A stretch of 64,000 nucleotides of DNA from Arachis hypogaea (taxonomy: Eukaryota > Streptophyta > Magnoliopsida > Fabales > Fabaceae), in the NCBI RefSeq assembly GCF_003086295.3, contig NC_092048.1, forward strand, positions 377,001-441,000, read 5' to 3'. Every line of letters starts with the position of its first letter. The first letter of the stretch is position 1. The notes under the pieces were generated by a model. The model saw nothing but the letters and a program-made list of their open reading frames with translations. It made no database searches and was not told the origin of the DNA. Below are positions 1 to 11,469 of the stretch, one piece after another. Position numbers and translations under genes: made by a program.

Positions 1-766
1 CTTGTTCAAGGGAAGACAATGATTTAGCAGTAGTCCCTTTATATTTAACATCATAGTTGAAAGTACCTGACCTGTTAAGAATGTGGTACTTGTAAATATA
101 CACGCACAACACATATATAGATATAATCAGTGAAAAAATGGACCTGAAAATGGGTTAAAAGTTAAACGTTCTCCTTCAAGAACACCATTTTCTGTTAGGC
201 AATTTAACAAACATGTCATAGGCGTGTAGAGCATGAAGCAAAGTAACACTAGAAAAAACAAAAAGAAAAGTATAAAATTAAACATAATATAAAATATATT
301 TCATGGCAAATGATGAATAGTAACTTATGCTCACAATATATTTAATGATTATATATATAAAATATATATAGTCACTGAGAGTCTGAGAGATTTGAGATAT
401 CTAAGGAATTTGATAAAGTGATAATGTTTTTTTTTTCAAATATTAAAATATTGTTTTTTGTCCACCACACAAAATTGTTTTTCTATTTTTTTTTTCACAT
501 CTCTCTTTGAAAACACAAATTAGGACTAGTAGCATTTTATGTTAACTCTTAAAAGTTAAAGGAAACAATCACATAAGTTTTACAGTGACATGTAAATTGA
601 AATTTAGGAAATCCTTTATTCCATAATTTAAAAAAAAATGAATTACATTTTATTTTAATGAATTAGTAAATTGAAATAGTTTGATTTGAATTTTGATCTC
701 TTTCACAATTTTATAAAAATAACTCTAAAATAGTCTATTAAACTCACTCCTTATGCAAAGTGAGTG
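1..766. other. AT-rich intergenic sequence
   Basis: No coding exon, RNA gene or clear mobile-element end is recognisable. The stretch is AT-rich with short poly-T and TA runs and leads into the U4 snRNA promoter. Confidence 0.6.
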
Positions 767-778
767 AGTCCCACATCG
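767..778 (+). promoter_or_regulatory. Upstream Sequence Element (USE) of U4 snRNA gene
   Basis: The string AGTCCCACATCG matches the plant snRNA USE consensus RTCCCACATCG. Its end lies 34 nt before the TATA box. That spacing is typical of Pol II-transcribed plant snRNA genes; Pol III types have about one helical turn less. Confidence 0.9.
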
Positions 779-812
779 CCGGAAATGTAATGGGACTTGG
801 CTCAAGGGTTTC

Positions 813-820
813 TATAAAAG
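813..820 (+). promoter_or_regulatory. TATA box of U4 snRNA gene
   Basis: TATAAAAG lies 25 nt before the first base of the U4 RNA and 34 nt after the USE, the standard two-element plant snRNA promoter. Confidence 0.85.
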
Positions 821-844
821 GTTAGAAAAGAGAGAAGAGAAAGC

Positions 845-998
845 ATCTTTGCGCTTGGGGCAATGACGCAGCTAGTGAGGTTCTAACCGAGGCGCGTCTA
901 TTGCTGGTTGAAAACTATTTCCAAACCCCCTCTTGGGCCTGGGTTTGGCCCAGGTCCTCGAGAATTTCTGGAAGGGCTCCCTTTTGGGTAAAGCCCTA
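845..998 (+). ncRNA. U4: U4 spliceosomal snRNA
   Basis: U4 pairs with U6 in the U4/U6.U5 tri-snRNP and is released on spliceosome activation in the nucleus. The RNA begins ATCTTTGCGCTTGGGG (the stem II strand pairing with U6). It continues with the 5' stem-loop carrying the kink-turn (GTGAGG ... CCGAGG), the stem I region ATTGCTGGTTGAAAAC, the Sm site AATTTCTGG at 963-971, and a terminal hairpin in which 973-978 pairs with 992-997 and CCC 979-981 pairs with GGG 986-988 around a TTTT loop. The implied 154 nt fits plant U4. One oddity: the kink-turn bulge reads AGU, where I expect AAU (G at 875). With a good USE, TATA and Sm site it looks like a transcribable copy, though multicopy U4 families contain variants. 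The 3' end is inferred from the hairpin. Confidence 0.9.
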
Positions 999-1005
999 TA
1001 ATTAT

Positions 1006-1012
1006 AGTCAAA
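1006..1012 (+). terminator. snRNA 3'-end formation motif
   Basis: AGTCAAA, 8 nt beyond the inferred U4 3' end, fits the AGTNNAA core of the plant snRNA 3'-processing signal. The CA normally found a few bases upstream is not obvious. Confidence 0.5.
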
Positions 1013-1787
1013 GATTTATATTATGGTTATGTTGCTTACAAGATGACCAAAAAGAAAATTGAACTAATGGATTGTAATTCAAATAATCTAATAATTATTT
1101 AGGGTCACTGAAGTTGATTTTGATTTGATGATTGATTATGTATATAAAAGATTAATTTTTTTTCCCCGTTTTAATACCAAAAAAAAAAAAGATTAATTTT
1201 TTTTTTTTTTAGTTTTATTAACAATTGTTCTTAACATGTGTTAAAGAAATCTAATATATTAAAAGTAATGTAAATCTAAATGTGAGATTACTACTTAAAT
1301 GGTTTTGGATTTAGGTTTTGAAATAATTAATTAATTTATAGGAAGAGAATGATATTTATTTTCCATTCCTTATTATAGACTTCAGAATTCAATTTATTTA
1401 TATTGTACGTCAAACATTTCAAATGGACCTTTAAAAGAAAGGAAAAATTATTGAACCACTCTTTATTTAAAACTTTATAAACATAATTATCTAATTAATT
1501 ACACTCTTATTAAATCATAAAACTCCTTTATGAGTTCTATTAGTGTCCAAATCAACTTTAGAATTTATGTGTAAAGATTATTCTCAATATATACGACGAA
1601 TGCTAATATATTCTGAACAAATTAAATAATAAAATGCTTCTTAAAAATTAACTTGTTATAATTCGTTACACCTTTGATAAATTAAAAATTTTAAATTTTA
1701 AATTTAAACTATTAATATAAAAAATAAAAAAATTATACACCACTTGTGTATAAATGTCAAATAATAACTCCATAATAATATTTAAGG
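1013..1787. other. AT-rich intergenic sequence
   Basis: No gene is seen. Poly-T/poly-A runs occur around 1155-1210. The right edge contains the TAATATTTAAGG duplication (1776-1787) that flanks the following MITE. Confidence 0.5.
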
Positions 1788-2256
1788 AGCCATTCAGATA
1801 AAGACATCTAAAACGTCTTTTTTTAAAGATGTTTTTTATTAATTAAAATTTAATACATATAATTAATTAAACTATATTATTTTTATTAAAATTAGGACAG
1901 ACAAATTAATTTGACTGAAAAAATGGTGAATCAAATTTTGAACAGGTCTAAAATTAATATTATTTTTTATAAAAAATAAATATAATATCCTTATTATAAA
2001 AAATAACTAAAATACTCCAATTATATATATATATATATAAAGAATATTTTAATTATTTTTTATAATAAAAGTATTGTAGTAATTTTTTATAAAAAATAAT
2101 ATTAATTTAGATTAATTCAATAATTAATTTACTATTTTTTCAGTTAAATTAATTTATTTAGTCTAATTTTGACAAAAATAACATAATTTAATTAGATTAT
2201 GTATTAAATTTTAATTACTAAAAAATATTTAAAAAAAAAGACGTTTTAGACACGCC
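1788..2256. mobile_element. MULE-type MITE with long terminal inverted repeats
   Basis: A 469-bp AT-rich, non-coding element. Its ends carry CTAAAACGTC and the inverse GACGTTTTAG, and similarity continues inwards for over 100 bp (TTAATTAAAATTTAATACAT against its complement near 2200). TAATATTTAAGG occurs directly on both sides (1776-1787 and 2257-2268), a duplication of about 9-12 bp. Long terminal inverted repeats plus a duplication of this size suggest a Mutator-like origin. It ends about 65 bp before the likely start codon of the rhodanese gene, so it forms part of that promoter. Confidence 0.7.
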
Positions 2257-2322
2257 TAATATTTAAGGCATTAAAGGTACCCGTTTTGACACCATCATAT
2301 TGATTCATAATAATCTTGAAAG

Positions 2323-2692
2323 ATGATGATGTCAAAGATGAAAGCATTGAGAGGAGTGTTATTGTTTGGTGTCTCCACCGCTCGTTTTCATGGCTATCCT
2401 TCACTCCCTCCCTCCCTCTCTCAACCTACTTTCAAGTGCGTTTCTATCAATCAAACATTATATTCTTCTCTTTAATTTGTTTCTTATTCTTAAGTTTTAA
2501 TTTGTTTCCTAATTGTTTGATTTAGAACACAATAACTTTGTTGTTGCTATATTATTATGATGTCTTTAATCTTTGAGCGAATCCATGATTTAACATCTCC
2601 GATGCTTGTCTCAAAATTTTATTGGCAACATACTACTACCTTAGCTTCTTATTGGTATGTAATGTAAATATTAATTAATCTGATTTAATTTC

Positions 2693-2738
<46 letters not shown>

Positions 2739-5700
2739 AAGTTCAATTATTTATTATTAGATGCAGATGGTCGTTTTGGAAAACCGTGGGTTCCCCCATG
2801 GCACAATACAACTTTTCAAACTTTTGGTAAGAATAATTTAATTAAAGAAGTTGAACCTATTATAATGCATTTTTTTTGTTACTAAATATTTTTTATTATT
2901 ATAATACATTTTTTATTAATATTATGTTATATGTACACTAAAATTAGTTATTAAAATCAGTTATTAGTATAAAATATATATTAAAATATAAATATATATT
3001 AAAAATAAATTAAACCACATTAGTATATTTATACATAAATATATTGATAGTTAATTTTAATATAAGAATAACATTTTTATTTCACGAATGTTAACTAAGG
3101 CTGCAAATTCAATTTCTTTAGCCTTTAATTAATTTCTTGAAAGAACAAATTGAGTTAAGGAAACATAATTAACACAATAAGTAATTAATTTAATGTGATA
3201 ATTATGAGTTTTAATTATTTGAAGCACAAAAACTAGTCCAAATGAGAATTTGGAGAGTAGAAAAGTTCCAACTTCGGTGGCCGTTGGCGTCGCGCATGGC
3301 CTTCTTCAAGCCGGACATCGCTATTTGGATGTCAGGTATATTCGATTTATTAAATATATAATTATTCATGTATTTATTTTTATTATTTTATTTTTAAATT
3401 TTTGTAAAAAATTTATTTTATTTGTAGGACCATTGAAGAGTTCAGTGCAGGTCACACTCCAGGTGCCATTAACATCCCTTACCTTCACAAAATTGGAGAA
3501 GGTTAATTCTACTCCTTATTAATTCGTAATGATATATCTACATTAAAAATTAGTTATTAATTAGTAACGATATATTTATATATAAATATATTTATATACA
3601 TATATTATGGTTGTTTTTTATTTAATAATTAATATATTTTTTGGTGATTTAATAATTAATATATTGAATAAAAAAGTTTGAACTTTGTAATTTGAGTAGC
3701 TATAACAAAACCCTAGTTATATATATATAATAAGCTTATACTAAATTCTAATAAAAAAAAAAACAAAAGCAACCAATTTGAATTTGAATTGATCAAATAA
3801 TCAATTCAATCGTTCATTTAAATAAGTAGTAAAAATTTGATTTAAATTTTACTTTGTATACGTAACAACTCATTAACTCGACAGATCTTATGTATGGAAT
3901 TAAAGGATACTAGGAACAATTAAAAGAAAACAAAAGCATTAAATTTGAGGAATTTAAAGTGAGGAATTTCCTCTGAAATTTAACTTGTAATTTAAATCTC
4001 TCTAATTAATGAGTTTAATGATCAATTAATATGCAGATATGACAAAAAACGCTGATTTCATTGAACAAGTCTCATCCCAATTCAGCAAACATGACAAAAT
4101 CGTTGTTGTGAGTGCATCATTAGCCTTAATTACCAATCTTATAAGAATAGAGTATCCCATTTAACTTATTGCTTTATTATATCTCAAATTTTATTTTTTA
4201 ATTTCTTAATTTTGTATGATAAAAATGAGATTTTAATTTTTGCCTTTTTGGTCAGCATTGATGACACATGAATACAATTATAATTTCATTTTGAACAATT
4301 TTTTTAGGGTAAAATATATTTTTTGTTCCTGAAGTTTGATAAAAGTTTTAAAAATATCCCTAAATTTTATTTTGTTTCAATTTTGTCCCAAAAATTTTCG
4401 ATTTGCATTAAATATACTCCTGACGGCTAATTTTTCAAAAAATTTAAGACCAATTCAACAACAATTTCATAAGAACCCTCAACACAAACAAATCAAACAT
4501 AATTTTCATGCATTATTATTAAATTGGTCTTAAATTTTTTGAAAATTTAGCCGTCGAAAGTATATTTGATGCAAATCGAAAATTTTTTGAACAAAATTGA
4601 AATAAAATAAAACTTAGAGATACTTTTAAAACCTTTGCCAAATTTCAAGAATAAAAAATATATTTTACCCATTTTTTTAATGTCAGCTTGTCATAAAGTT
4701 ATAGTCTCTAACTTATATTATAAAATTGAACTAAATTAAATTAATTTGCTTTGGAGTACTATTTTTGTAGCATTAATGTTTTTACTTTATAACGTTTTTA
4801 TTTTTATTTTTGAATTAAAAATAATACTTTAGAAAAATTCTAAATATGACACATTAGCATAATTACTTCTAAAATAGATAATAGCCCGCTACAACCTACA
4901 AAAAGCAAAAAAACTTAATTTAAATCCCTAATTATATATCTCAATACTATACGATAGGAAAATATTATTTAATAAATAATATTAATTAGTCTTTACATTA
5001 TATTGTATTTTATATATTAATTTAGAGTAATAATACTAGAAAGCTAATTTTTTAAATTATTTTATTTATCTTAAATTTAAATCTTAGATAATAAATTTTT
5101 AATTTTAAATTCTAAATTATAAATCATAAATTTTAAACTTTTAAAAAATAAAAAAAATTAATATTTTTAAAAAAATTAACTAATACTAATGAACTAAAAT
5201 GTGATTCCTTACATTTGCTGGTTGATTTAATATGACAGGGGTGTAAGAGCGGTAAGAGGTCTAAGATGGCTGCTACAGACTTATTAGATGCTGTAAGCTA
5301 ATCATTCTTACTCAATCTCAACTTCAACTCCTATATATATTTTAACACTTGTTTGATCATAGTGAATTTTTATTTTGTATCTAATTATACCTTAATAAAA
5401 AATAAAAAATAAAAAATAGTTTTTTGATATACTTAAAGTCTTAAACATACTTAAATACATTTATATGTCGACACGTTTGACTTTATCAATATTATTATGT
5501 GTCCTTAAAATTAGTATGTTGATTTCTCCGTGTCATGTTAGGTTCCTTATACATGTGTTCATAGTATCAATGTTATAATAAAAATATTTGGTAACAAAAA
5601 ATAATAAATTTAATTTTGATGAACTATTAGTGTAAAATAGTTTTATACATACATTTAATTACATAATGTTATATCAATAAAAATAATATTTTTTCTGTTG

Positions 5701-6245
5701 ATTGTATGAATGGTCATTTAAAAGAATAGATATAATTGTACGACTGTATAAAATATTTTACATTATTAATGTATCAAAATTAAACTAAAAATAATTAATA
5801 AAAAATAATTAAAATTTATCTTATTTAATATTCATTAATTATTATAACAATTAATAAATATTAAATAAAATAAATTTTGACTATTTTTTTTTTGTCTTCT
5901 TAATATTATCGATATCATAATATAGCCAATAGATTTGTATATGCAATTTTACTTCTTTTTTTTTATGGAATTGAACACATAAAGAGTTCAATTGATTGTA
6001 TAGTATGCCACTATATATCAAGTTTGCTCTCTCATGCATATATAGTAAGGCATATCCTTTTAGGGTTTGTCATCAAAATATATATTCAAACTATATTTAA
6101 TTTATATGAGTAGCAATAATTATTAATTATTAAATGGTGATCTTTATAGATTTTAATTTATGTGTTGCAGGGATTTAGTGGAGTTAAAGATGTGGCTGGT
6201 GGTTATGATGATTGGACCCAAAATGGACTTCCAACACAAATATAA
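2323..6245 (+). CDS. Single-domain rhodanese (thiosulfate sulfurtransferase, STR16/STR18/DIN1 type)
   Basis: Rhodaneses move a sulfane sulfur from donors such as thiosulfate to a thiophilic acceptor through a cysteine persulfide. Seven exons keep one frame with GT-AG borders: 2323-2435, 2761-2826, 3237-3335, 3428-3501, 4037-4107, 5239-5292 and 6171-6245, giving 183 aa. The domain runs from VPTSVAVGVAHGLL through GHRYLDVR, PGAINIPY and KIVV to GCKSGKRS, with predicted catalytic Cys143, and ends VKDVAGGYDDW. This is the compact one-domain class of senescence-associated proteins. The first two exons encode about 60 residues rich in Ser, Arg and Lys with few acidic residues, compatible with a plastid transit peptide. 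They are the least certain part; a shorter cytosolic form starting near exon 3 is possible. Three in-frame ATGs open exon 1. The 4107-5239 intron holds a MITE. Confidence 0.85.
2695..2733. repeat. (TTA)n microsatellite
   Basis: Thirteen uninterrupted TTA units in intron 1 of the rhodanese gene. It is likely length-polymorphic. Confidence 0.95.
2931..3075. repeat. Dispersed AT-rich repeat, copy 1 ('ACTAAAATTAGTTATTA' family)
   Basis: Begins near GTACACTAAAATTAGTTATT and ends near TTGATAGTTAATTTTAATAT, so the ends are roughly inverted. The interior carries ATATATTAAAATATAAATAT. At least seven related stretches occur in this window. The form suggests a MITE; no duplication could be assigned. 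It lies in intron 2 of the rhodanese gene. Confidence 0.55.
4307..4670. mobile_element. Palindromic MITE, copy 1
   Basis: Starts GGGTAAAATATATTTTTTG and ends with the inverse. The two halves pair over almost the full length (TTTTTCAAAAAATTTAAGACC on the left against GGTCTTAAATTTTTTGAAAA on the right), so a transcript would fold into a long hairpin. A close relative lies at 27954-28320. It is inside a rhodanese intron. Confidence 0.75.
5811..5878. repeat. Short AT-rich palindrome in rhodanese intron
   Basis: Imperfect inverted repeat: AATTTATCTTATTTAATATT pairs with AATATTAAATAAAATAAATT. It is a diverged relative of the perfect palindrome at 7837-7884, probably both MITE cores. Confidence 0.5.
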
Positions 6246-7836
6246 AACGTCACAAATGAGTAATTAAGTTTGTTATTATGTTTTATGAGAAATATTAGAG
6301 AATCAACCGATTCTATTATTTTTGTTGTAGTTAATCAGTAATATTTAAAAGTATATACTTAAAGTATGTTATTAGAATATTAAACTAAAGAAATTAAATT
6401 AATAATTAAAATATTAATAAAAAATAATAAATTTTGCTGATTTTTATTTTTTTAATATTTTATTACGATAAATAGGTTTAATTTGTTTCTAATAGAATAT
6501 TATAGGATTTATTCATTATCATACATTGGATCAAACTTTAAAACTATATATAATAATTGTTAATCGAATGTAACTCTTGTTTATTATAATTAGAATCATC
6601 ACTTGATCATCATTATTAAGCCATATGGTATAATTAGACACACAAAAAAAAAAAAAAAAACCATATGGTATAATTTGACTTTAACTTCATATAAGTTATT
6701 AGTAACACAGTTATGTTGTGAAATAATATTAGAAAGATAATAAAAAATTTTACCAATTAGTTTAAAATTATTTTATTTAATATTTATTAATTATCGTTAG
6801 AATTATTATATAATTTTATATATAATAAATATATAATTACAAATATTATGTGTATAAAATTATAAATGTTATATTATATAAAATAACTTTAGATATTATC
6901 TTTCTAATATTATCATTTTCTAATTATAAATCGTACCGAAATTAAATCGCTCGTAAGATCAGACTCATTCATTATATATCAATAACTAAAATTAATATAA
7001 TAAACATTCTTATTTGTTATTCGAAAAAAAAAAAAAGGCTAGAGGTTGGGTAAAGAGTGGTAGTTGGTTGAGCATAGAATATGGTTTGAAATCATGACAC
7101 ACTATATAAGTATATAGTTTGGTGAAAAGGAAACTCATCCTACCACGTTAGTTTTCATTTTAAGAATTCTCACATTCATACGGAGACAGATTTCAGAGTA
7201 AGGGTGCATATCACTCGTAGCTATCCAAAATTTTCAAAAATTTTTTATATACATATTTTTATTTATATAATTTCTAAATAATTATAATGGTGTAATAATT
7301 ATGTTTTAGTAATTCAATATAAAATATATATAAGTTCAAATTTTATTCTTTTTTTTAAGATAGACACTTTTTTAGTAAGAATCTAACTTTTTTTTTTTTT
7401 TTGAAAAGTATAGGGTACCAACATATTATCTGGCAACTTATTACCAATAATAATTAATTATTATATTTTAAACATATGTATAAAGAAACACATCTAGAAA
7501 ATATATCTATAAAGATACTTCTATTAGACACAGTCATAAAAAAGATATTTTTATTAGACACATCTACAAAGATACTTCCATTAAACACAATTATAAATAA
7601 GAGTTGGCAGAAGTTGATAGAAATGCTGTTAGTAACATAGTGGGATTGTTTTTTTTTTTTTTAATTTAATTGCGTTAAAAATTTAACACCTAATTTAATC
7701 AGTATATAATTTAATCAAAATACTATGTACACACTTAATTATTATATACTTGTATATATAAATACATTATTTTATATAATTCTAATACGTATATTTGGGT
7801 AATGCTAAAAAGACCAAAAAAACAACAGAATTTATC
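6246..7836. other. Intergenic region between rhodanese and IQD genes
   Basis: No coding sequence recognised. At 6290-6480 lies an AT-rich repeat (TAATATTTAAAAGTAT ... AATAATAAATTTTGCTGAT) whose relatives appear near 37585-37745 and 41265-41415. CCATATGGTATAATT occurs on both sides of a poly-A run (about 6620-6675), perhaps an insertion scar. Near 7480-7600 a short unit (AGACACATCTAYAAAGATAC-like) is repeated imperfectly. Confidence 0.5.
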
Positions 7837-7884
7837 TTATTTAGTATTTATTAATTGTCACAACAATTAATAAATACTAAATAA
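7837..7884. repeat. Perfect 22-bp palindrome
   Basis: Arms 7837-7858 and 7863-7884 are exact reverse complements with a 4-nt spacer. It lies about 300 bp before the IQD start codon and looks like a MITE core. Confidence 0.85.
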
Positions 7885-8102
7885 AGTAAATTATGACTAT
7901 TTTTTGCTGATTTTCTTTGGTTACCAAATATTTATGTATATTTTATATTTTAACATATATTTTAAACGGTCACTACATAATAGGAAACAAAATCAAAACA
8001 CTTATTCTATACATAACTTCAAACATGTTACCCACAACTCTTACCTTTTCTTTACGCCACCACTTCGATCTTCCACCAAAGGAGTTCAATCCAAATCATC
8101 AA

Positions 8103-8110
8103 TATATAAA
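8103..8110 (+). promoter_or_regulatory. Probable TATA box of IQD gene
   Basis: TATATAAA 73 bp before the ATG at 8183, followed by a CA-rich leader. Confidence 0.5.
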
Positions 8111-8182
8111 CACACACACACATTATTTCAACAAAAAATATGTTCAATGTCATATAAACACAAGACAATATATATATACAAA

Positions 8183-8922
8183 ATGGGTGCATCGTCACAC
8201 AAATGGTTGAGAACTATTCGGAGGAAGTTCCTTAGATCATTCAACAAAGACAACATCATCACTACTCTACCTTACACAAGAAGAAACCAACTCGAAGAAA
8301 ATGATAATGAAGCCACCATAGGAAGCAACAATGAAGAAGAAACCACCACCATAGCTAAGGAAGATCTTGCGGCAATCAAGATCCAAGCTTATTTTAGGGG
8401 TCATCTTGTATGTTACATATTACCCATTCACCCTAATAAATCCATGTCACAATCATACAATTATTTCTTGAAAGCTTGCTTAATATTATGTGTGTATATA
8501 TAGAGTTTAATTTTGATGTCTGACAGTATAAAACGTTTTATATAATCGTTCAATTATATTGATTTTTATGCGATCAAAATAAAGTAAAAATTAAGTACTT
8601 TTACTGACGTGACATTATTATATGATTGGATTTATATATATAACTATTTTTAAGCTGCATCAAAATTAAATTCATACATATATTTATAAACTTCGAAATT
8701 ATAATGGATGGTGTGTGATATGGTTGAATAATTATTATTGAACAGGCAAGAAGAGCATATGGAGGTCTTAGAAGCATTGTGAAGGTGCAAGCATTGGTGC
8801 GTGGTGTTTTTGTGAGGAAACAATCACATATTGCTATGCAATGTATGCATGCAATTCTTCGTTTACAACTTAGGGTTCGTGCAAGGCACCTCCACCTCCA
8901 TGGAACCTTTCATAATTATTAA
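8183..8922 (+). CDS. Short IQ67-domain (IQD) calmodulin-binding protein
   Basis: IQD proteins bind calmodulin or calmodulin-like proteins and usually act as scaffolds at microtubules, membranes or the nucleus. Exons 8183-8407 and 8746-8922 encode 133 aa. The start MGASSHKWLRTIRRKF is a typical IQD N-terminus. Residues 63-80 form the first IQ motif (AAIKIQAYFRGHLARRA), 86-100 a second (VKVQALVRGVFVRKQ), followed by a basic helix (ILRLQLRVRARHLHL). The phase-0 intron falls inside the first IQ motif after ...FRGHL, the position characteristic of this family. The protein stops shortly after the IQ67 region with no C-terminal DUF4005, as in the smallest members (IQD20-like). The ATG was preferred over upstream in-frame codons because the region above it is AT-rich leader with a TATA box. 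A TIR element begins 8 bp after the stop. Confidence 0.85.
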
Positions 8923-8929
8923 CAAGGGA

Positions 8930-9463
8930 AAGTATTATTTTGTTCCTCCTGTTCGGGTAGAATTCTAATTTGGTACCTAATATTTTAAACATTCTATTTC
9001 AATCTTAAAAATTTTTAAATGTCCTATTATAATTTTAAAATAATTCTAAACGGATTTAATATTGTCCCACTATTAAACTTGGTACAAATAATTTGCATAT
9101 TGAAGAACCAATAGCATTTGATTTAGTATATAAGTAAAATTGATCTACCAACGATTACTAATATAATTTTTTTTTTATTTTGAAGTGTTGATGATTGATT
9201 GTTAGGATTTGGAATTTTGTACAAAAAAAATTGAAGAAAAAAAGTGTTACAAAAAATTTTTTGTTATGTTTTTCTAATACATAAAAAAAATATAACTTAA
9301 CTAGTAACGTTATTAATATTTACATTACTGTTAACTATTATTATTAAATTTAATGGTAGAACTACATTAAACGTATTTAAAAATTTTTGAGACTGAATAT
9401 AAGATTTAAAAAGTTAAAAACTAAATTAAGATTTGACCCATATTGAGGACTAAAATAATACTT
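8930..9463. mobile_element. TIR element (MITE-like) abutting the IQD stop codon
   Basis: The left end AAGTATTATTTTGTTCCTC and right end GAGGACTAAAATAATACTT are near-perfect inverted repeats. Similarity continues inwards (CTTAAAAATTTTTAAAT against ATTTAAAAATTTTTGAG). No ORF and no convincing target duplication. It probably supplies the IQD 3' UTR and polyadenylation signals. Confidence 0.6.
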
Positions 9464-10780
9464 TATTCGATTAATAATTAATGCGACTTTGTGTTTGGTT
9501 TCTAATTTATTTAATTTATGGTTGAATGATTTTAAAGTAGATGAGAAATATTATTTGTACAATGAATATTATTATGCATATATTCATGAATGTGTTATAA
9601 TTTGTGCCAAATGATTTTGTATTTTATACATATGCATACTAATTCCCAATACTCAATCAAGGATACAAATTGATATGATGAAGTTGCTGAAAATTTTGGA
9701 TTTCATATGTAAGCCTACTAATTCCCAATACTCAATCAAGGTATTACAATATTTATCTTTTATTATTATTTAGAAATATGGTTTAATGAAATTAATTATT
9801 TTCTCTTAATATGTTAGTGTTTCCATCAATTCTCATCTTAGATATAAAAAATTTTAATTTGAACCAATTACTTTACTTATCGAAATATTTATAATAAATA
9901 AAAAATTACTATTTTTTACATAGAGACGGCTCATTCTTAATAAAATTTTGTTATACATTTTATTAATTAAACAAATTTTAATTTTTATATATTATATTTT
10001 ATATTAATAATTTATATTTAAAAATATAAAACTTTTAAAATTTGTTAATTTATTTGTTATTTCGAATATAATTCTTCTTATTTTTTCATAATATATTATA
10101 ATTTGTCGATATTTAAAGATAAAAAATATTATATGCATACTAAAAAATAATTATTAAATTAATTTTCTCTGTATAAATATATATTATTTAATTTATTTTA
10201 TGATTGTTCATTTGTTCTTTTGTGTAACGTAGTTGTTTACATGGAATTTAAATTTAAAATAATTAAAAAACAAGGGAATTTTTTTAATAATAAAATAAAA
10301 AATTCATATTTTTTCAAATATTATTTTTGGACTTTAATTCTTAAAATGCGATTTTTTTTTTTTGTATTTAAGCAAATTCGTCGGATCCGGTGAATTCTAT
10401 AAAAATTGGCAAGTTTGCCTAATCCTTGACGAACTCTATAAATTTGCCTAACCTCCAGCGAATTCCACTCAAGTTTTTTCAAAAATCCACTTTTAATTCA
10501 TATCATTGTTTAGAAAATAGTATATAGATCTACAAACAGTACATAAAAATACATAAATAACAAGCATGACTTTTTCAAAAAAAAATTAATTATAAATTAA
10601 AAAAAGCCATATTTAACAATATTTATCGTTTCTAAAAATACATAGATACATTGGAATAAATTATATTTAACAAGGATTTTTTTAATTATAAATAAAAAAA
10701 AAAAAAAAAGAGAGAAAGAGTAATGGCTAATGGACTTTCAATGTTTCTTACTTTCTTAGCTATGGAAGCTCAATTGTACC
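9464..10780. other. Intergenic sequence upstream of TEN1
   Basis: AT-rich and non-coding. CTAATTCCCAATACTCAATCAAGG is duplicated (about 9640 and 9718). A less AT-rich patch at 10375-10480 repeats GCGAATTC/GTGAATTCTATAAA-like units. A CT-rich TEN1 leader follows from about 10780. Confidence 0.45.
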
Positions 10781-11469
10781 TAAAGCACAAAAGAAGGGTT
10801 AATAGTCATCTAAAGTTTTTGAATTTCTCAACTCTCACACCCTCTGTATTCTGAAATTCGTACAAATTCGTTTCATTTTTGCTTCTCTTCGTACGCACTC
10901 CACTCAACCCTAAGCCCACTTTTTCTCCACCCTCTGCCGCCGTGACTGCGTCTGTTTTCACCGCCGCCGCCGCCTGAAGCTCTGCTCTGTTCAACTGGAG
11001 CTATAATTCAGGTTTCCCCTCTCAACATTTGCTTCATTTCTTACTTGATTTTTGTTTACTAAGTAGATGTTATGAAAAGAAAAATCATATTTTTACTTGT
11101 CAACGCAGAGTTAATAGTGTGATTTGTGTTTGGAAGTTGATTTAGTGTTTGATCAATGAGTTCCTGGATTTGTCAATTGCATAGGATTTTTCAATTAAGA
11201 ACTTAAAGCAATTAAAAAAAAATGGTGGAAAGAAGCTGTGATATTTTTCTGTATTCAATAGATTATTTTTCTTGTTTATCTTGAAAATTGAAATTAATCT
11301 GTTTTCTCTGTTAATATGTGCTGCAATTTGTAGTTTCTCAGGGGTATTTCTGCTATAGTAACTTGATCATTAACATGGATTTGTGCTTTGTTGAATGTCA
11401 TAATAGATATTGCTTTCTCAAATTTTGCAGGTACAACTTGAAGCTTAGTTTGGTTAGAGGTATAGCTTG

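Noticed and set aside
7904..8503. 199-aa frame including the IQD start
   Set aside because: Upstream residues come from AT-rich leader and the end from intron 1; the family start and intron position fix the gene at 8183-8407 plus exon 2.
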